Source: Adhaeribacter arboris
GTDB lineage: Bacteria; Bacteroidota; Bacteroidia; Cytophagales; Hymenobacteraceae
Reading direction: 5' to 3'
Length of the DNA: 64,000 nt
Assembly: GCF_003023845.1 (NCBI RefSeq)
Contig: NZ_PYFT01000001.1
Coordinates: 4,526,001 to 4,590,000, forward strand
Within the stretch, counting starts at the first letter, position 1. Each line of letters starts with the position of its first letter. The position numbers and the translations under genes were made by a program. Below are positions 8,077-16,086 of the stretch, piece by piece. The notes below the pieces were generated by a model. The model was given only the letters and a program-made list of their open reading frames with translations. It had not been told where the DNA came from and searched no databases.

Positions 8077-10491
8077 CTACTCATTTCGCAAGGCCTCGAC
8101 TGGGTTGGCAATGGCGGCTTTTATGGCCTGAAAACTTACCGTGAGCACAGCAATAACTACCGCCAGCAGCGTTGCCAACCCAAACGTAGACCACGATAAT
8201 GGCGTGCGATAAGCAAAATCCTGCAGCCAGCGGTGCATGCCGTACCAGGCAATAGGCCAAGCCAGCAGGTTGGCCAACAACACTAGTTTTAAAAAATCTT
8301 TCGAGAGCAAAGCTACAATGCTGCCAATGGAAGCGCCCAGAACTTTGCGGATGCCAATTTCTTTCGTGCGTTGTTCGGTGGCAAACGTGGCTAACCCAAA
8401 CAAACCTAAACAAGCAATTAAAATAGCCATGCCGGCAAACAGCGTAAATAATAATCCCTGGCGCTGTTCCGCTGCATAGAGCCGGCCAAATTTCTGGTCC
8501 AGGAAAGCGTACTCAAAGGGGTAATCCGGTAGAAACTGTTTCCAAGTTTTTTCCAGTTGCGCCATTCCGGATTTTAAGTCTGCCCCCGCCAGCTTCACCG
8601 ATAAGTAGCGGAAATCGGATGATGCCGGAATCATAAACAACAAAGGCTTGATTTTCTGGTGCATCGATTCGAAGTGGAAGTCTGACAATACGCCTACTAC
8701 TTTAGCCTGCCGGTCGCCGTAATCAATGGTACTGCCCAGGGCTTGTTGGGGCGATTTAAAACCCAATGCTTTTACCCCGGATTCGTTCAGCAGAAAAGCT
8801 TTGGTACTATCCGTGGGATAAGCTTCGGAAAAGTTGCGGCCGGCTAGAATTTTAATTTTATAAGTTGGTACGAAAGAAGGGTCGATGCCCAAAAATTCAA
8901 ACGATACAGAGGCTTCCTTGTACGTTCCCCCGGATGCAATGCCCATTTCGCCCCATGAATTTAGTAAGCGCTCGGAAGGAGCTTCAATGGAACGGGCCAC
9001 CTGCGTAACGGTATTGTTGGCTAATAATTCGTTCCGGAAAGCCTGGTAACGCGCGGATAACGACGGTACGTAAGGCAGCGTAACAATATAATCTTTATTT
9101 AAACCTAAAGTTTTATCCTGGAGATAGCTTAATTGTTTGTACACCACCGCGGTGCTCACCACTAATACCACCGAAATAGCGAATTGCAGCACCACCAAGG
9201 CTTTGCGCAACGATACGGAACGGTTTAGAGGAACTATCTTCCCTTTTAAAACTTTCACCGGCTGAAACGACGATAAATACAAGGCCGGATACGAACCCGC
9301 CACCAAACCAACCAGCAGGGCTAAACCTAGTACTACCCCAGCGGCCAGCCAGCCATTTTCGGGGTTAAAGTATAGTTCTTTGCCGGTTAATTTATTCATG
9401 AGCGGCAGGGCTGCGTTCGTGAGTACTACGGCCAGCAGCACCGCAATAAATACAAACAGCAGCGATTCGCTTAAAAACTGCACCATAAGTTTGCCCTGGC
9501 TAGCGCCCATTACTTTACGTACCCCTATTTCTTTGGCGCGCAACGACGAACGGGCCGTAGATAAATTCATGAAATTAATGCAGGCAATAAGTAAAATAAA
9601 CAAAGCAATCACCCCGAATAAATACACTTGCTGGCTGTCGCCATTGGGTTCTAGTTCCGTATCGAGGTGGGAATGTAAATGAATATCGGTAAGCTTTTGC
9701 AGAAACAAATTGTTGTACGACGAAGGCCGGGTATTCTGGTATTCAATGTGCCGGTCGAGGAAAGCCGGTAGTTGCGCGCTGATGGGAGCTACGTTGTATT
9801 GGGGGGGAACCAACAAGTAAGTGGTAAACCGGTTGATGCTAAAGTTCGCCAAGTTTTCCCGGCCAAAAAGCGTGCTATCCTGCAAGGTGCTAAACGAAAC
9901 CAGAAAATTCGGGTGAAAATGGGAGTTTACCGGAAAATCTTTAAATACGCCGGTAACTTTTAAAGTAACTTTATTATCTAAGCGTACAAATTGGCCAATC
10001 GGGTTTTGTTTCGGAAAATACTTGGCAACTAATTTTTCGGTGAGTAAAATGGTATTCGGTTCGCTTAAGGCCGTTTGAGGAGTACCACTGCGGAGCAACA
10101 CGGTGAAAATTTTAAAAAAAGAAGGCTCCGCAAAAAAAACATTCTCTTCGGTAAAAAATTTCTGCGGACTAACGGCTATTACGGCCTTATGCTGTAACAA
10201 ACGGGTGGCTTCTTCTACGGCCGGAAAATCGTTTTTAAGCAAAGGACCAAAGGGCGGGGCAATATTCGCTAATTGCAAACTGGGTACATCGTCGCCGTTA
10301 AAGGAGCGGCCTACCCGGTAGATACGGTTGGCGTTGGCATGGTACGTATCGTAGCTTAACTCCTGAAAAATAAACAAGGCAATCAGCAGGCAACACGCCA
10401 GCCCCACGGCCAACCCAAAAATGTTAATGAACGAAAACAACTTGTGCCGCAACAAATTCCGGAGCGCAATTTTAAAGTAGTTAAGTAGCAT
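8077..10491 (-). CDS. ABC transporter permease, FtsX/MacB-type, paralog 1
   Basis: An 804-residue inner-membrane protein with two tandem MacB-periplasmic/FtsX units. There is an N-terminal membrane helix (FGLAVGLACCLLIALFIF), a periplasmic core domain, and a first FtsX block with ARSSLRAKEIGVRKVMGASQ near residues 320-340. A second periplasmic domain follows, then a final FtsX block with EQRTKEIGIRKVLGASIGS and three last helices, ending in NPVEALRNE. No ATPase gene adjoins it, which is usual for this Bacteroidota family. Its partner and cargo are unknown; MacB-type relatives export or extract molecules without a channel. It has its own sigma-54-like promoter (10528-10542) and upstream paired sites (10605-10644). 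Confidence 0.88.
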   Translation of the reverse strand: MLLNYFKIALRNLLRHKLFSFINIFGLAVGLACCLLIALFIFQELSYDTYHANANRIYRVGRSFNGDDVPSLQLANIAPPFGPLLKNDFPAVEEATRLLQHKAVIAVSPQKFFTEENVFFAEPSFFKIFTVLLRSGTPQTALSEPNTILLTEKLVAKYFPKQNPIGQFVRLDNKVTLKVTGVFKDFPVNSHFHPNFLVSFSTLQDSTLFGRENLANFSINRFTTYLLVPPQYNVAPISAQLPAFLDRHIEYQNTRPSSYNNLFLQKLTDIHLHSHLDTELEPNGDSQQVYLFGVIALFILLIACINFMNLSTARSSLRAKEIGVRKVMGASQGKLMVQFLSESLLFVFIAVLLAVVLTNAALPLMNKLTGKELYFNPENGWLAAGVVLGLALLVGLVAGSYPALYLSSFQPVKVLKGKIVPLNRSVSLRKALVVLQFAISVVLVVSTAVVYKQLSYLQDKTLGLNKDYIVTLPYVPSLSARYQAFRNELLANNTVTQVARSIEAPSERLLNSWGEMGIASGGTYKEASVSFEFLGIDPSFVPTYKIKILAGRNFSEAYPTDSTKAFLLNESGVKALGFKSPQQALGSTIDYGDRQAKVVGVLSDFHFESMHQKIKPLLFMIPASSDFRYLSVKLAGADLKSGMAQLEKTWKQFLPDYPFEYAFLDQKFGRLYAAEQRQGLLFTLFAGMAILIACLGLFGLATFATEQRTKEIGIRKVLGASIGSIVALLSKDFLKLVLLANLLAWPIAWYGMHRWLQDFAYRTPLSWSTFGLATLLAVVIAVLTVSFQAIKAAIANPVEALRNE

Positions 10492-10527
10492 AGCCGAGGG
10501 GATTTAAATTACGGTACTATTTACCGC

Positions 10528-10542
10528 GTAAGAAAAATGCCA
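10528..10542 (-). promoter_or_regulatory. sigma-54-like promoter of permease paralog 1
   Basis: On the minus strand the sequence reads TGGCATTTTTCTTAC, matching the sigma-54 layout TGGCA-N6-TT at -24/-12, although the -12 GC is TAC here. The start codon lies 37 bases downstream, leaving a short leader. Nearly the same sequence precedes two other permease genes at 21619-21633 and 51112-51126, also followed upstream by paired 17-bp sites. Confidence 0.6.
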
Positions 10543-10604
10543 CGTTTTTAAGTGGTTAAAATACAGTAGTTTAAGTGGGTAAATCCTTGAGATAGGTTCA
10601 AATA

Positions 10605-10644
10605 TGTCCGGTTTTGATACAATAAATTGTCCGGTTCTGTAACA
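10605..10644. promoter_or_regulatory. tandem 17-bp activator sites upstream of permease paralog 1
   Basis: TGTCCGGTTTTGATACA (10605-10621) and TGTCCGGTTCTGTAACA (10628-10644) are direct repeats separated by 6 bases, a 23-bp period. They lie about 63 bases upstream of the sigma-54-like promoter, where enhancer-binding proteins usually sit. Each has TGT/ACA ends, giving partial dyad symmetry. The same pair with the same spacing occurs at 21697 and 51190. Confidence 0.62.
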
Positions 10645-10830
10645 GCGGGAGGAGTTGATTTGAGTGGGTGTTTTTTAGGTGTTGAGAAGAAACTACTATT
10701 AAACCACCGCGCAAGCCACCTTGCTCTTCTTATTTTGTTTCGTGATGCGCTCCGGCCATCTGTTGCAGTTATTCCGGATTGCTTTTTCAGGATAAATTCT
10801 GCAAACCGACTTGACTGAGTATATTGCAAC

Positions 10831-11835
10831 ATGAGTGAGTTGATTAACAGGAAATCAGATTTTTTTTACAGGATTGCTAAACTCTTAAAGCAAGCCAGGA
10901 ATTCAGTGGTACAGTCCATTAACCGAACAATGGTTCATACTTATTATGAAATCGGCAGACAAATTCTGGAAGAAGAGCAATACGGAAGGGAAAGAGCTGA
11001 ATATGGACAACAACTTATTAAAGACTTATCCGCGAGGCTTTTAAAAGAGTTTGGTAAAGGATTTTCTCCTACCAACCTCAAACAAATGCGTTCTTTTTAT
11101 CTCATATATTCAAAAGGTCAGACACTGTCTGACGAATTTAAACTTAGCTGGTCTCATTATTTAAAACTAATGAGAATTGACGATGAAAAAGAAAGGAAGT
11201 TTTATGAGATAGAATCAATTAAAAATAATTGGAGTCTAAGAGAATTGCAGCGTCAATACGACAGTGCGCTTTACGCAAGGTTAGCATTAAGCAGGGATAA
11301 AGATAAAGTAGTAGAACTCTCCCAAAAAGGATTAATTATTGAAAATTCCAAGGATGTAGTTAAAGATCCGTACGTTTTAGAATTTATTGGCTTACCGGAA
11401 CACTCAACTTATTCAGAAAGCCAATTAGAACAGAAACTAATTGATAAATTAGAGCACTTTTTACTGGAATTAGGGACTGGTTTTACATTTGTTGCAAGGC
11501 AGAAAAGAATCACGTTTGATGAAAAGCACTTTCGCGTTGACTTAGTATTTTATAATAGAATATTAAAAAGCTTTGTGTTAATTGACCTGAAGATAGGAGA
11601 ATTAACCCATCAGGATTTAGGTCAGATGCAGATGTATGTCAATTACTACGACCGCGAAATGAGATTGCCGGATGAGAACAAAACAATTGGAATAATCCTT
11701 TGCCAGGATAAAAGTCAGGCAGTTGTAGAATATACCTTACCAGAAAATAATGAACAAATTTTTGCAAGTAAATATCAAACCATTTTACCAAGTAAAGAAG
11801 ATTTGAAACACCTAATTGAAAGTAAAGGAGCTTGA
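10831..11835 (+). CDS. YhcG-family PD-(D/E)XK nuclease (DUF1016)
   Basis: A 334-residue protein of the DUF1016/YhcG family. The helical N-terminal domain contains VVQSINRTMVHTYYEIGRQI, YGQQLIKDLSARL, GFSPTNLKQMRSFYL and the family WSHYLKLMRI and NNWSLRELQRQYDSALYARL motifs. The C-terminal nuclease-like domain has FRVDLVFYNRILKSFVLIDL followed by K, giving the D...D-x-K active-site pattern. Members sit in defence islands or beside restriction genes; the exact role is unproven. The gene is AT-rich compared with the permeases on either side and starts an island (10831-13636) that interrupts the permease cluster. Confidence 0.85.
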   Translation: MSELINRKSDFFYRIAKLLKQARNSVVQSINRTMVHTYYEIGRQILEEEQYGRERAEYGQQLIKDLSARLLKEFGKGFSPTNLKQMRSFYLIYSKGQTLSDEFKLSWSHYLKLMRIDDEKERKFYEIESIKNNWSLRELQRQYDSALYARLALSRDKDKVVELSQKGLIIENSKDVVKDPYVLEFIGLPEHSTYSESQLEQKLIDKLEHFLLELGTGFTFVARQKRITFDEKHFRVDLVFYNRILKSFVLIDLKIGELTHQDLGQMQMYVNYYDREMRLPDENKTIGIILCQDKSQAVVEYTLPENNEQIFASKYQTILPSKEDLKHLIESKGA

Positions 11836-11885
11836 ATTTCTACTAATTTGCGTATATCCCTAAGTGTAAGCCATTATTAAAAGCT

Positions 11886-12945
11886 ATGCCATTAGAAACC
11901 TTAACATCAGAACAACGAAATCAAGAACTATTTCATCACATAGATCCAGGTTTTATTAATCATAGGCTATGTCATAGTTCATTTCCACCGGACTATCTGG
12001 GGAGATTTAATGAAATTCGTATAAAAGAAAATGATCACTAAGCAAAACTTACAAATGATCATTATTTGGTTGATATAGTTTTAACACTATGTAAAAATAG
12101 TGGTGTTAAAACACTTGGTGAAACTTTATTAGATAATCTCATAGTTGGTCAAGTTTTTTGTAGTACAGAAACCTTCAAAGGAGCAGGAAATAAAGCTTAT
12201 GACAAAAATATACGTATTCGCAATCAAATTTTATTAACATTTAAATATAATAAAAAGGTATATGCTGACTTTTCTGCATTACATTTTGTTGCCGACACTG
12301 GAAGGTTGGAACAATCCAGAAAATCGATATGCCAGTTATTGGCGTAATTAGGGAAATTAAAGATAACGAAATAATTATTTATCCATTTATTATTGGTGCA
12401 CCTTCATTTGATCATCTATTTAACCAAGGTAAAGGTATTGATTCCACTACTTTAATGTGGGAAGGTTGGGATTTTATGAAATAGTGCCTTCTGACATTGA
12501 TGAGTTTACGAACATTAAATCAATAGAAGTCGAAGATGAAGAATGGCAAGAATATATGTCGAAAATCAGCGAATCTGATGTAAAAGGTAAGTTATGTGAA
12601 ATTTTGAAAGAAATTCCCTCCAAGGATTGGGGAGGAGAATCAAATGATTTATTTGCTACACAAATCCATCAATCAGGAAGAAGAACAACTGCAGCTTTTG
12701 TGCTTAAAGGACCATCTAAATTTGGTGAAATGAAATTGACTCATTTAGATAAAAATGCAGATCAGATTTTTCGGCTAGCTCAGTCGCCAGCAAAATTGTT
12801 GATTGTTCAGCACTCACATAATATTGGTGAAGCTGTAGGAGCAACTCTAAGAGCTTTTGCAGTTTCTCCACATAATCCAAGACACTATTGTCTTATTGAT
12901 GGAAGGGATACTTACAAAATTTTAAAAGCTTACGATAAATTATAA
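11886..12945 (+). pseudogene. broken gene of unknown family, possibly nuclease-like
   Basis: Three reading frames join into one protein of about 350 residues. 11886-12038 begins MPLETLTSEQRNQELFHHID. A TAA at 12039-12041 interrupts it, and the same frame continues to 12347. The frame then shifts near 12310-12320 into PVIGVIREIKDNEIIIYPF, and shifts again near 12470 into GFYEIVPSDIDEF, ending at 12945. The C-terminal part contains DWGGESNDLFATQIH, AAFVLKGPSKFGEMKLTHLD, LLIVQHSHNIGEAV and HYCLIDGRDTYKILKAY. The GES-x-D and F-x-L-K-G pattern is loosely like a PD-(D/E)XK restriction fold, but I do not recognise the family. AT-rich island content and a position next to a YhcG nuclease and an MNT/HEPN remnant fit a decayed defence gene. 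Intact frames alone would be 12066-12347 and 12457-12945. Confidence 0.6.
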
Positions 12946-13151
12946 TAGCTTATAACAGTTGTTAAAATGAAGCTGCTGTTTTTTAGTAATTTGAGTCTCT
13001 TTTCTTTAACTTATTGCCCATTTGGCAGAGACGGATCTCTTAAATCGCCACGATTTCGCCAAGCTATTGAATGGTAATACCATGTATAGAATAAAAACAG
13101 GTTAATAAGAAAATTATAATCTTAATTAGGATACAAGCGATTAGCAACTAG

Positions 13152-13425
13152 AAGGAGCAAATAAAAAGTCTTTGTGAGCAGCACTGTGTCAGAAGCCTTT
13201 TTGCATTTGGCTCCGTTACCAACGACAGGTTTAAAGTCGACAGCGATATTGATTTAGTGATAGATATTGATGCTCCTGACCCCCTTAGAATATACCGATT
13301 ATTACTTTGAATTGAAATTTCAATTAGAGCAAATCTTGCAATTAGAAATTGATTTACTAGAGCAAAAAGCTATTCGGAATCCTTTTCTCAAACAAGAAAT
13401 TAACCGGACTAAAGTACTTGTTTAA
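13152..13425 (+). pseudogene. MNT-type nucleotidyltransferase (antitoxin) remnant
   Basis: This reads CEQHCVRSLFAFGSVTNDRF then KVDSDIDLVIDIDAPDP, the GSx10DxD motif of minimal nucleotidyltransferases (MntA type). An extra base near 13287 shifts the frame, after which LEYTDYYFELKFQLEQIL and LLEQKAIRNPFLKQEINRTK complete the usual protein. The 5' end also carries a stop (TAG at 13149-13151) and no clear start, so the gene is dead as read. MNT proteins neutralise HEPN toxins by AMPylation; a HEPN start overlaps its 3' end. Confidence 0.7.
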
Positions 13426-13636
13426 GGAAAGTGATATTCCATTATGGTTAGCCGACATAAAAAGATCTATACTAGAAATTTGTGATTTCTTGCCAGCAGA
13501 AAAGGACTTTACTTTATTTCATTTACTCAAGAGAAAATCTGCCCAATCAACTATCCGGGTAAGCCTAAAAACCTGTAAAATGCTGGTTGCCATTACTTAT
13601 TCCGTCACTCGCGGCGCAAGGCGTTTACCGGATTAA
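13418..13636 (+). pseudogene. HEPN toxin remnant, truncated
   Basis: It begins in overlap with the MNT remnant and reads ESDIPLWLADIKRSILEICD then FLPAEKDFTLFHLLKRKSAQ, like the first helices of HEPN RNase toxins. Similarity stops near 13550, before the RxxxxH catalytic motif, and the frame runs into the 3' end of the permease at 13605. It is a truncated half of an MNT/HEPN module. Confidence 0.5.
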
Positions 13637-16004
13637 TCAGGGCGGCTTTCATAACCTGGATGCCGACCGTAAGCAAGGCGAGGAGTAAAACCGGTACTAC
13701 GGCGGCGGCGAACATCCACCACGCAAGGTTTATGCGGTAGGCAAAATCCTGCAGCCAGTAATGCAGAATATACCCCGCTAGGGGCAAGGCCAGGAAACAG
13801 GCAAACACCACCAGTTTTAAAAATTCTTTCGATAAAAGCACCGCAATGCCATTTAAGGTAGCTCCCAATACTTTCCGGATTCCAATTTCTTTGGTTTTCT
13901 GAGAGATAGAATAGGAAATAAGGCCATAAAGCCCTAAGCAGGCAATTACCAACGACAATACCGAGAAGTATACAATTATTTTAGAGAAACGTTCTTCCGC
14001 CTGGTATTGCGCTTCCAGTTGCTTATCTAAAAAACCATAATCAAACAAAGCATTCGGGAAATGCTTGGCCCATACTTTTTCGATGAACGCTTTGCTTTGG
14101 CTTATTTTTCGGCGATCTAACTTTATGGTAATCCTCGAAAACCGCTCCGCCTGCGGGTGAATAGCTAATGGTTCTATCGGTCGTTGTAATACGTCGAAGT
14201 GAAAATCATGAACTACCCCTACAATAGTTCCGGGCTGGCCATCGGTGGTAAAAGGTTTACCAATAGCCTTTTCCGGCGTGTGCCAGTTAAATCTTTTCAC
14301 CGCGCTTTCGTTCACGAGAATTGGCCGGATACTATCCCCCGTTACCTGGCGCGTAAAATTAGTTCCGGCAATTAATTCTATTCCGTATACTTTTAGGTAG
14401 TCGGTGTCTACCCCAAGTAGCGCCGTATTTACCCGGAAAGGCTTGCCCCGGGCGTCCGTGGTTTGGGAACCAGCTTTATCTAATCCCCCCATGATTAAGG
14501 AATTGGAAGTGGCCACCCCCGAAACAAGCGGACTAACGGTTAATTCATTTTTAAAGGCCGGATATCCCTTTATAACATCGGTGTTTCCGCTTACGCGTAA
14601 GAAAAGCAGCGCCTCTTTATTGTACCCTAAATCCTTGTGTTTTATATACGTCATTTGCGAGTAAATAACCACCACGCTGGTTATTAATATTAGGGTTATA
14701 ACAAATTGAACTATTACCAGCGATTGCCGCAACAACACCCCTTTGGGCCCGGATTTAAAAGCCCCTTTTAAAATGCTGGCCGGCTTAAAAGCCGAAAGAA
14801 TAAAGGCAGGATAAATACCCGAAAGAATACCTAAAAAAATAGTAACTCCTGTTAGAAAAATTAATAGTTGAGGGGTTGAAAACAGAGAAATATCTTTAGC
14901 GGTAATCTGGTAGAAAAAAGGCTGAATAAAAAATGAAATCAACAAGGCTAACACTAGGGCCAAAAGAGCCATCAACACCGATTCTAATAAATATTGGAAT
15001 ATAAGCTGCGTTTTATCGGCGCCGATTACTTTTTTAATACTTACTTCTTTGGCTCTATTTACGGTGCGGGCCGTAGCCAAATTGGTATAATTAATACCGG
15101 CCAGCAGTAAGATAAAAACACCGATAGTAGAAAAAATATAAACGTGGCTTTGGTTGCCGCCGGCAGTTTCCTCATCGGCTACGTGCGTTGAAAGGTGAAT
15201 GGCCCGCAAGGGTTGCAGTTTATAAGAATAGGTAACGTTAAACCGGTGGGCTAAATTTTTGGTGTAAAGGGAAGTGATTTTTTGGGAAAAAGTTTTGTAA
15301 TCCGCACCGGGTTTTAACAAAAGATAGGTATAAAATTTATCATTATCGGGATCGTTGCCCGTTAGTACCTCCGGGTTGGCCACCTCCACCGTTCTAAAAG
15401 AAGCCAGCATGCTAAATGTAAAATGTGAATTCTGGGGAGGGTCAGGGGTGATGCCGGTTACTTTATAGCTTTTCCCCATCTCAACGCCGTCGTATAGGTA
15501 AATCTTGAGGGTTTCCCCAATCGGATCTGTTTCCCCAAAATATTTCCGGGCCGTTGATTCGGTAAGAATAACCGAGTAAGGCTCGCTAATGGCCGTAGCC
15601 GCATTGCCTCTAATTAGATTGTAACTGAAAATGTGAAAGAAGGAAGGATCCGTCAGAATAATACGTTCTTGCAGGAGCTTATCTTTATACTGCACCACTT
15701 CTTCCCGCATATCCATCCGTACGGTATTTTCTACTTCCGGATAATCCTGCTGAAGAACTGCTGCTATTGTAGCTCCGGACCGGGCCGATTCGGAAAGGTT
15801 GGTTTCTGTTTTTATTAATTTATTTACCCGAACAATCCGGTCATAATTCTGATTAAAGGCGTCGTAGTTTAACTCGCTATTTATCCAAAGCGCAATAAAG
15901 GCAAAGCAAGTTAGTCCGGCGGATAGCCCAACAATATTCAAGAAAGAGTACATTTTGTCTCTTACCATTCTTCTCCCGAATTGTCTTATATAATTTTTTA
16001 GCAT
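13605..16004 (-). CDS. ABC transporter permease, FtsX/MacB-type, paralog 2
   Basis: A 799-residue two-unit permease: N-terminal helix GLSAGLTCFAFIALWI, periplasmic domain, and a first FtsX block with ARTVNRAKEVSIKKVIGADK. This block is slightly diverged from the usual KEVGIRKV. The second FtsX block is SQKTKEIGIRKVLGATLNGI, and the C-terminus is NPVNALRRE. It lies 82 bases downstream of paralog 3 on the same strand with no promoter recognised between them, so the two are probably co-transcribed and may act as a pair. Its 3' end meets the HEPN remnant, suggesting that the island inserted just after this gene. Confidence 0.88.
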   Translation of the reverse strand: MLKNYIRQFGRRMVRDKMYSFLNIVGLSAGLTCFAFIALWINSELNYDAFNQNYDRIVRVNKLIKTETNLSESARSGATIAAVLQQDYPEVENTVRMDMREEVVQYKDKLLQERIILTDPSFFHIFSYNLIRGNAATAISEPYSVILTESTARKYFGETDPIGETLKIYLYDGVEMGKSYKVTGITPDPPQNSHFTFSMLASFRTVEVANPEVLTGNDPDNDKFYTYLLLKPGADYKTFSQKITSLYTKNLAHRFNVTYSYKLQPLRAIHLSTHVADEETAGGNQSHVYIFSTIGVFILLLAGINYTNLATARTVNRAKEVSIKKVIGADKTQLIFQYLLESVLMALLALVLALLISFFIQPFFYQITAKDISLFSTPQLLIFLTGVTIFLGILSGIYPAFILSAFKPASILKGAFKSGPKGVLLRQSLVIVQFVITLILITSVVVIYSQMTYIKHKDLGYNKEALLFLRVSGNTDVIKGYPAFKNELTVSPLVSGVATSNSLIMGGLDKAGSQTTDARGKPFRVNTALLGVDTDYLKVYGIELIAGTNFTRQVTGDSIRPILVNESAVKRFNWHTPEKAIGKPFTTDGQPGTIVGVVHDFHFDVLQRPIEPLAIHPQAERFSRITIKLDRRKISQSKAFIEKVWAKHFPNALFDYGFLDKQLEAQYQAEERFSKIIVYFSVLSLVIACLGLYGLISYSISQKTKEIGIRKVLGATLNGIAVLLSKEFLKLVVFACFLALPLAGYILHYWLQDFAYRINLAWWMFAAAVVPVLLLALLTVGIQVMKAALINPVNALRRE

Positions 16005-16086
16005 AGAAGAGAAGATTATTACTGGGCTGGTTTATTATTTAATTTTCATCCGGACAGGTAGAGGATTATTACTTAATTCTTATACC

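Noticed and set aside
10548-10832. 94-codon minus-strand frame over the paired activator sites
   Set aside because: It covers regulatory sites, overlaps the start of the YhcG gene and has no motif.
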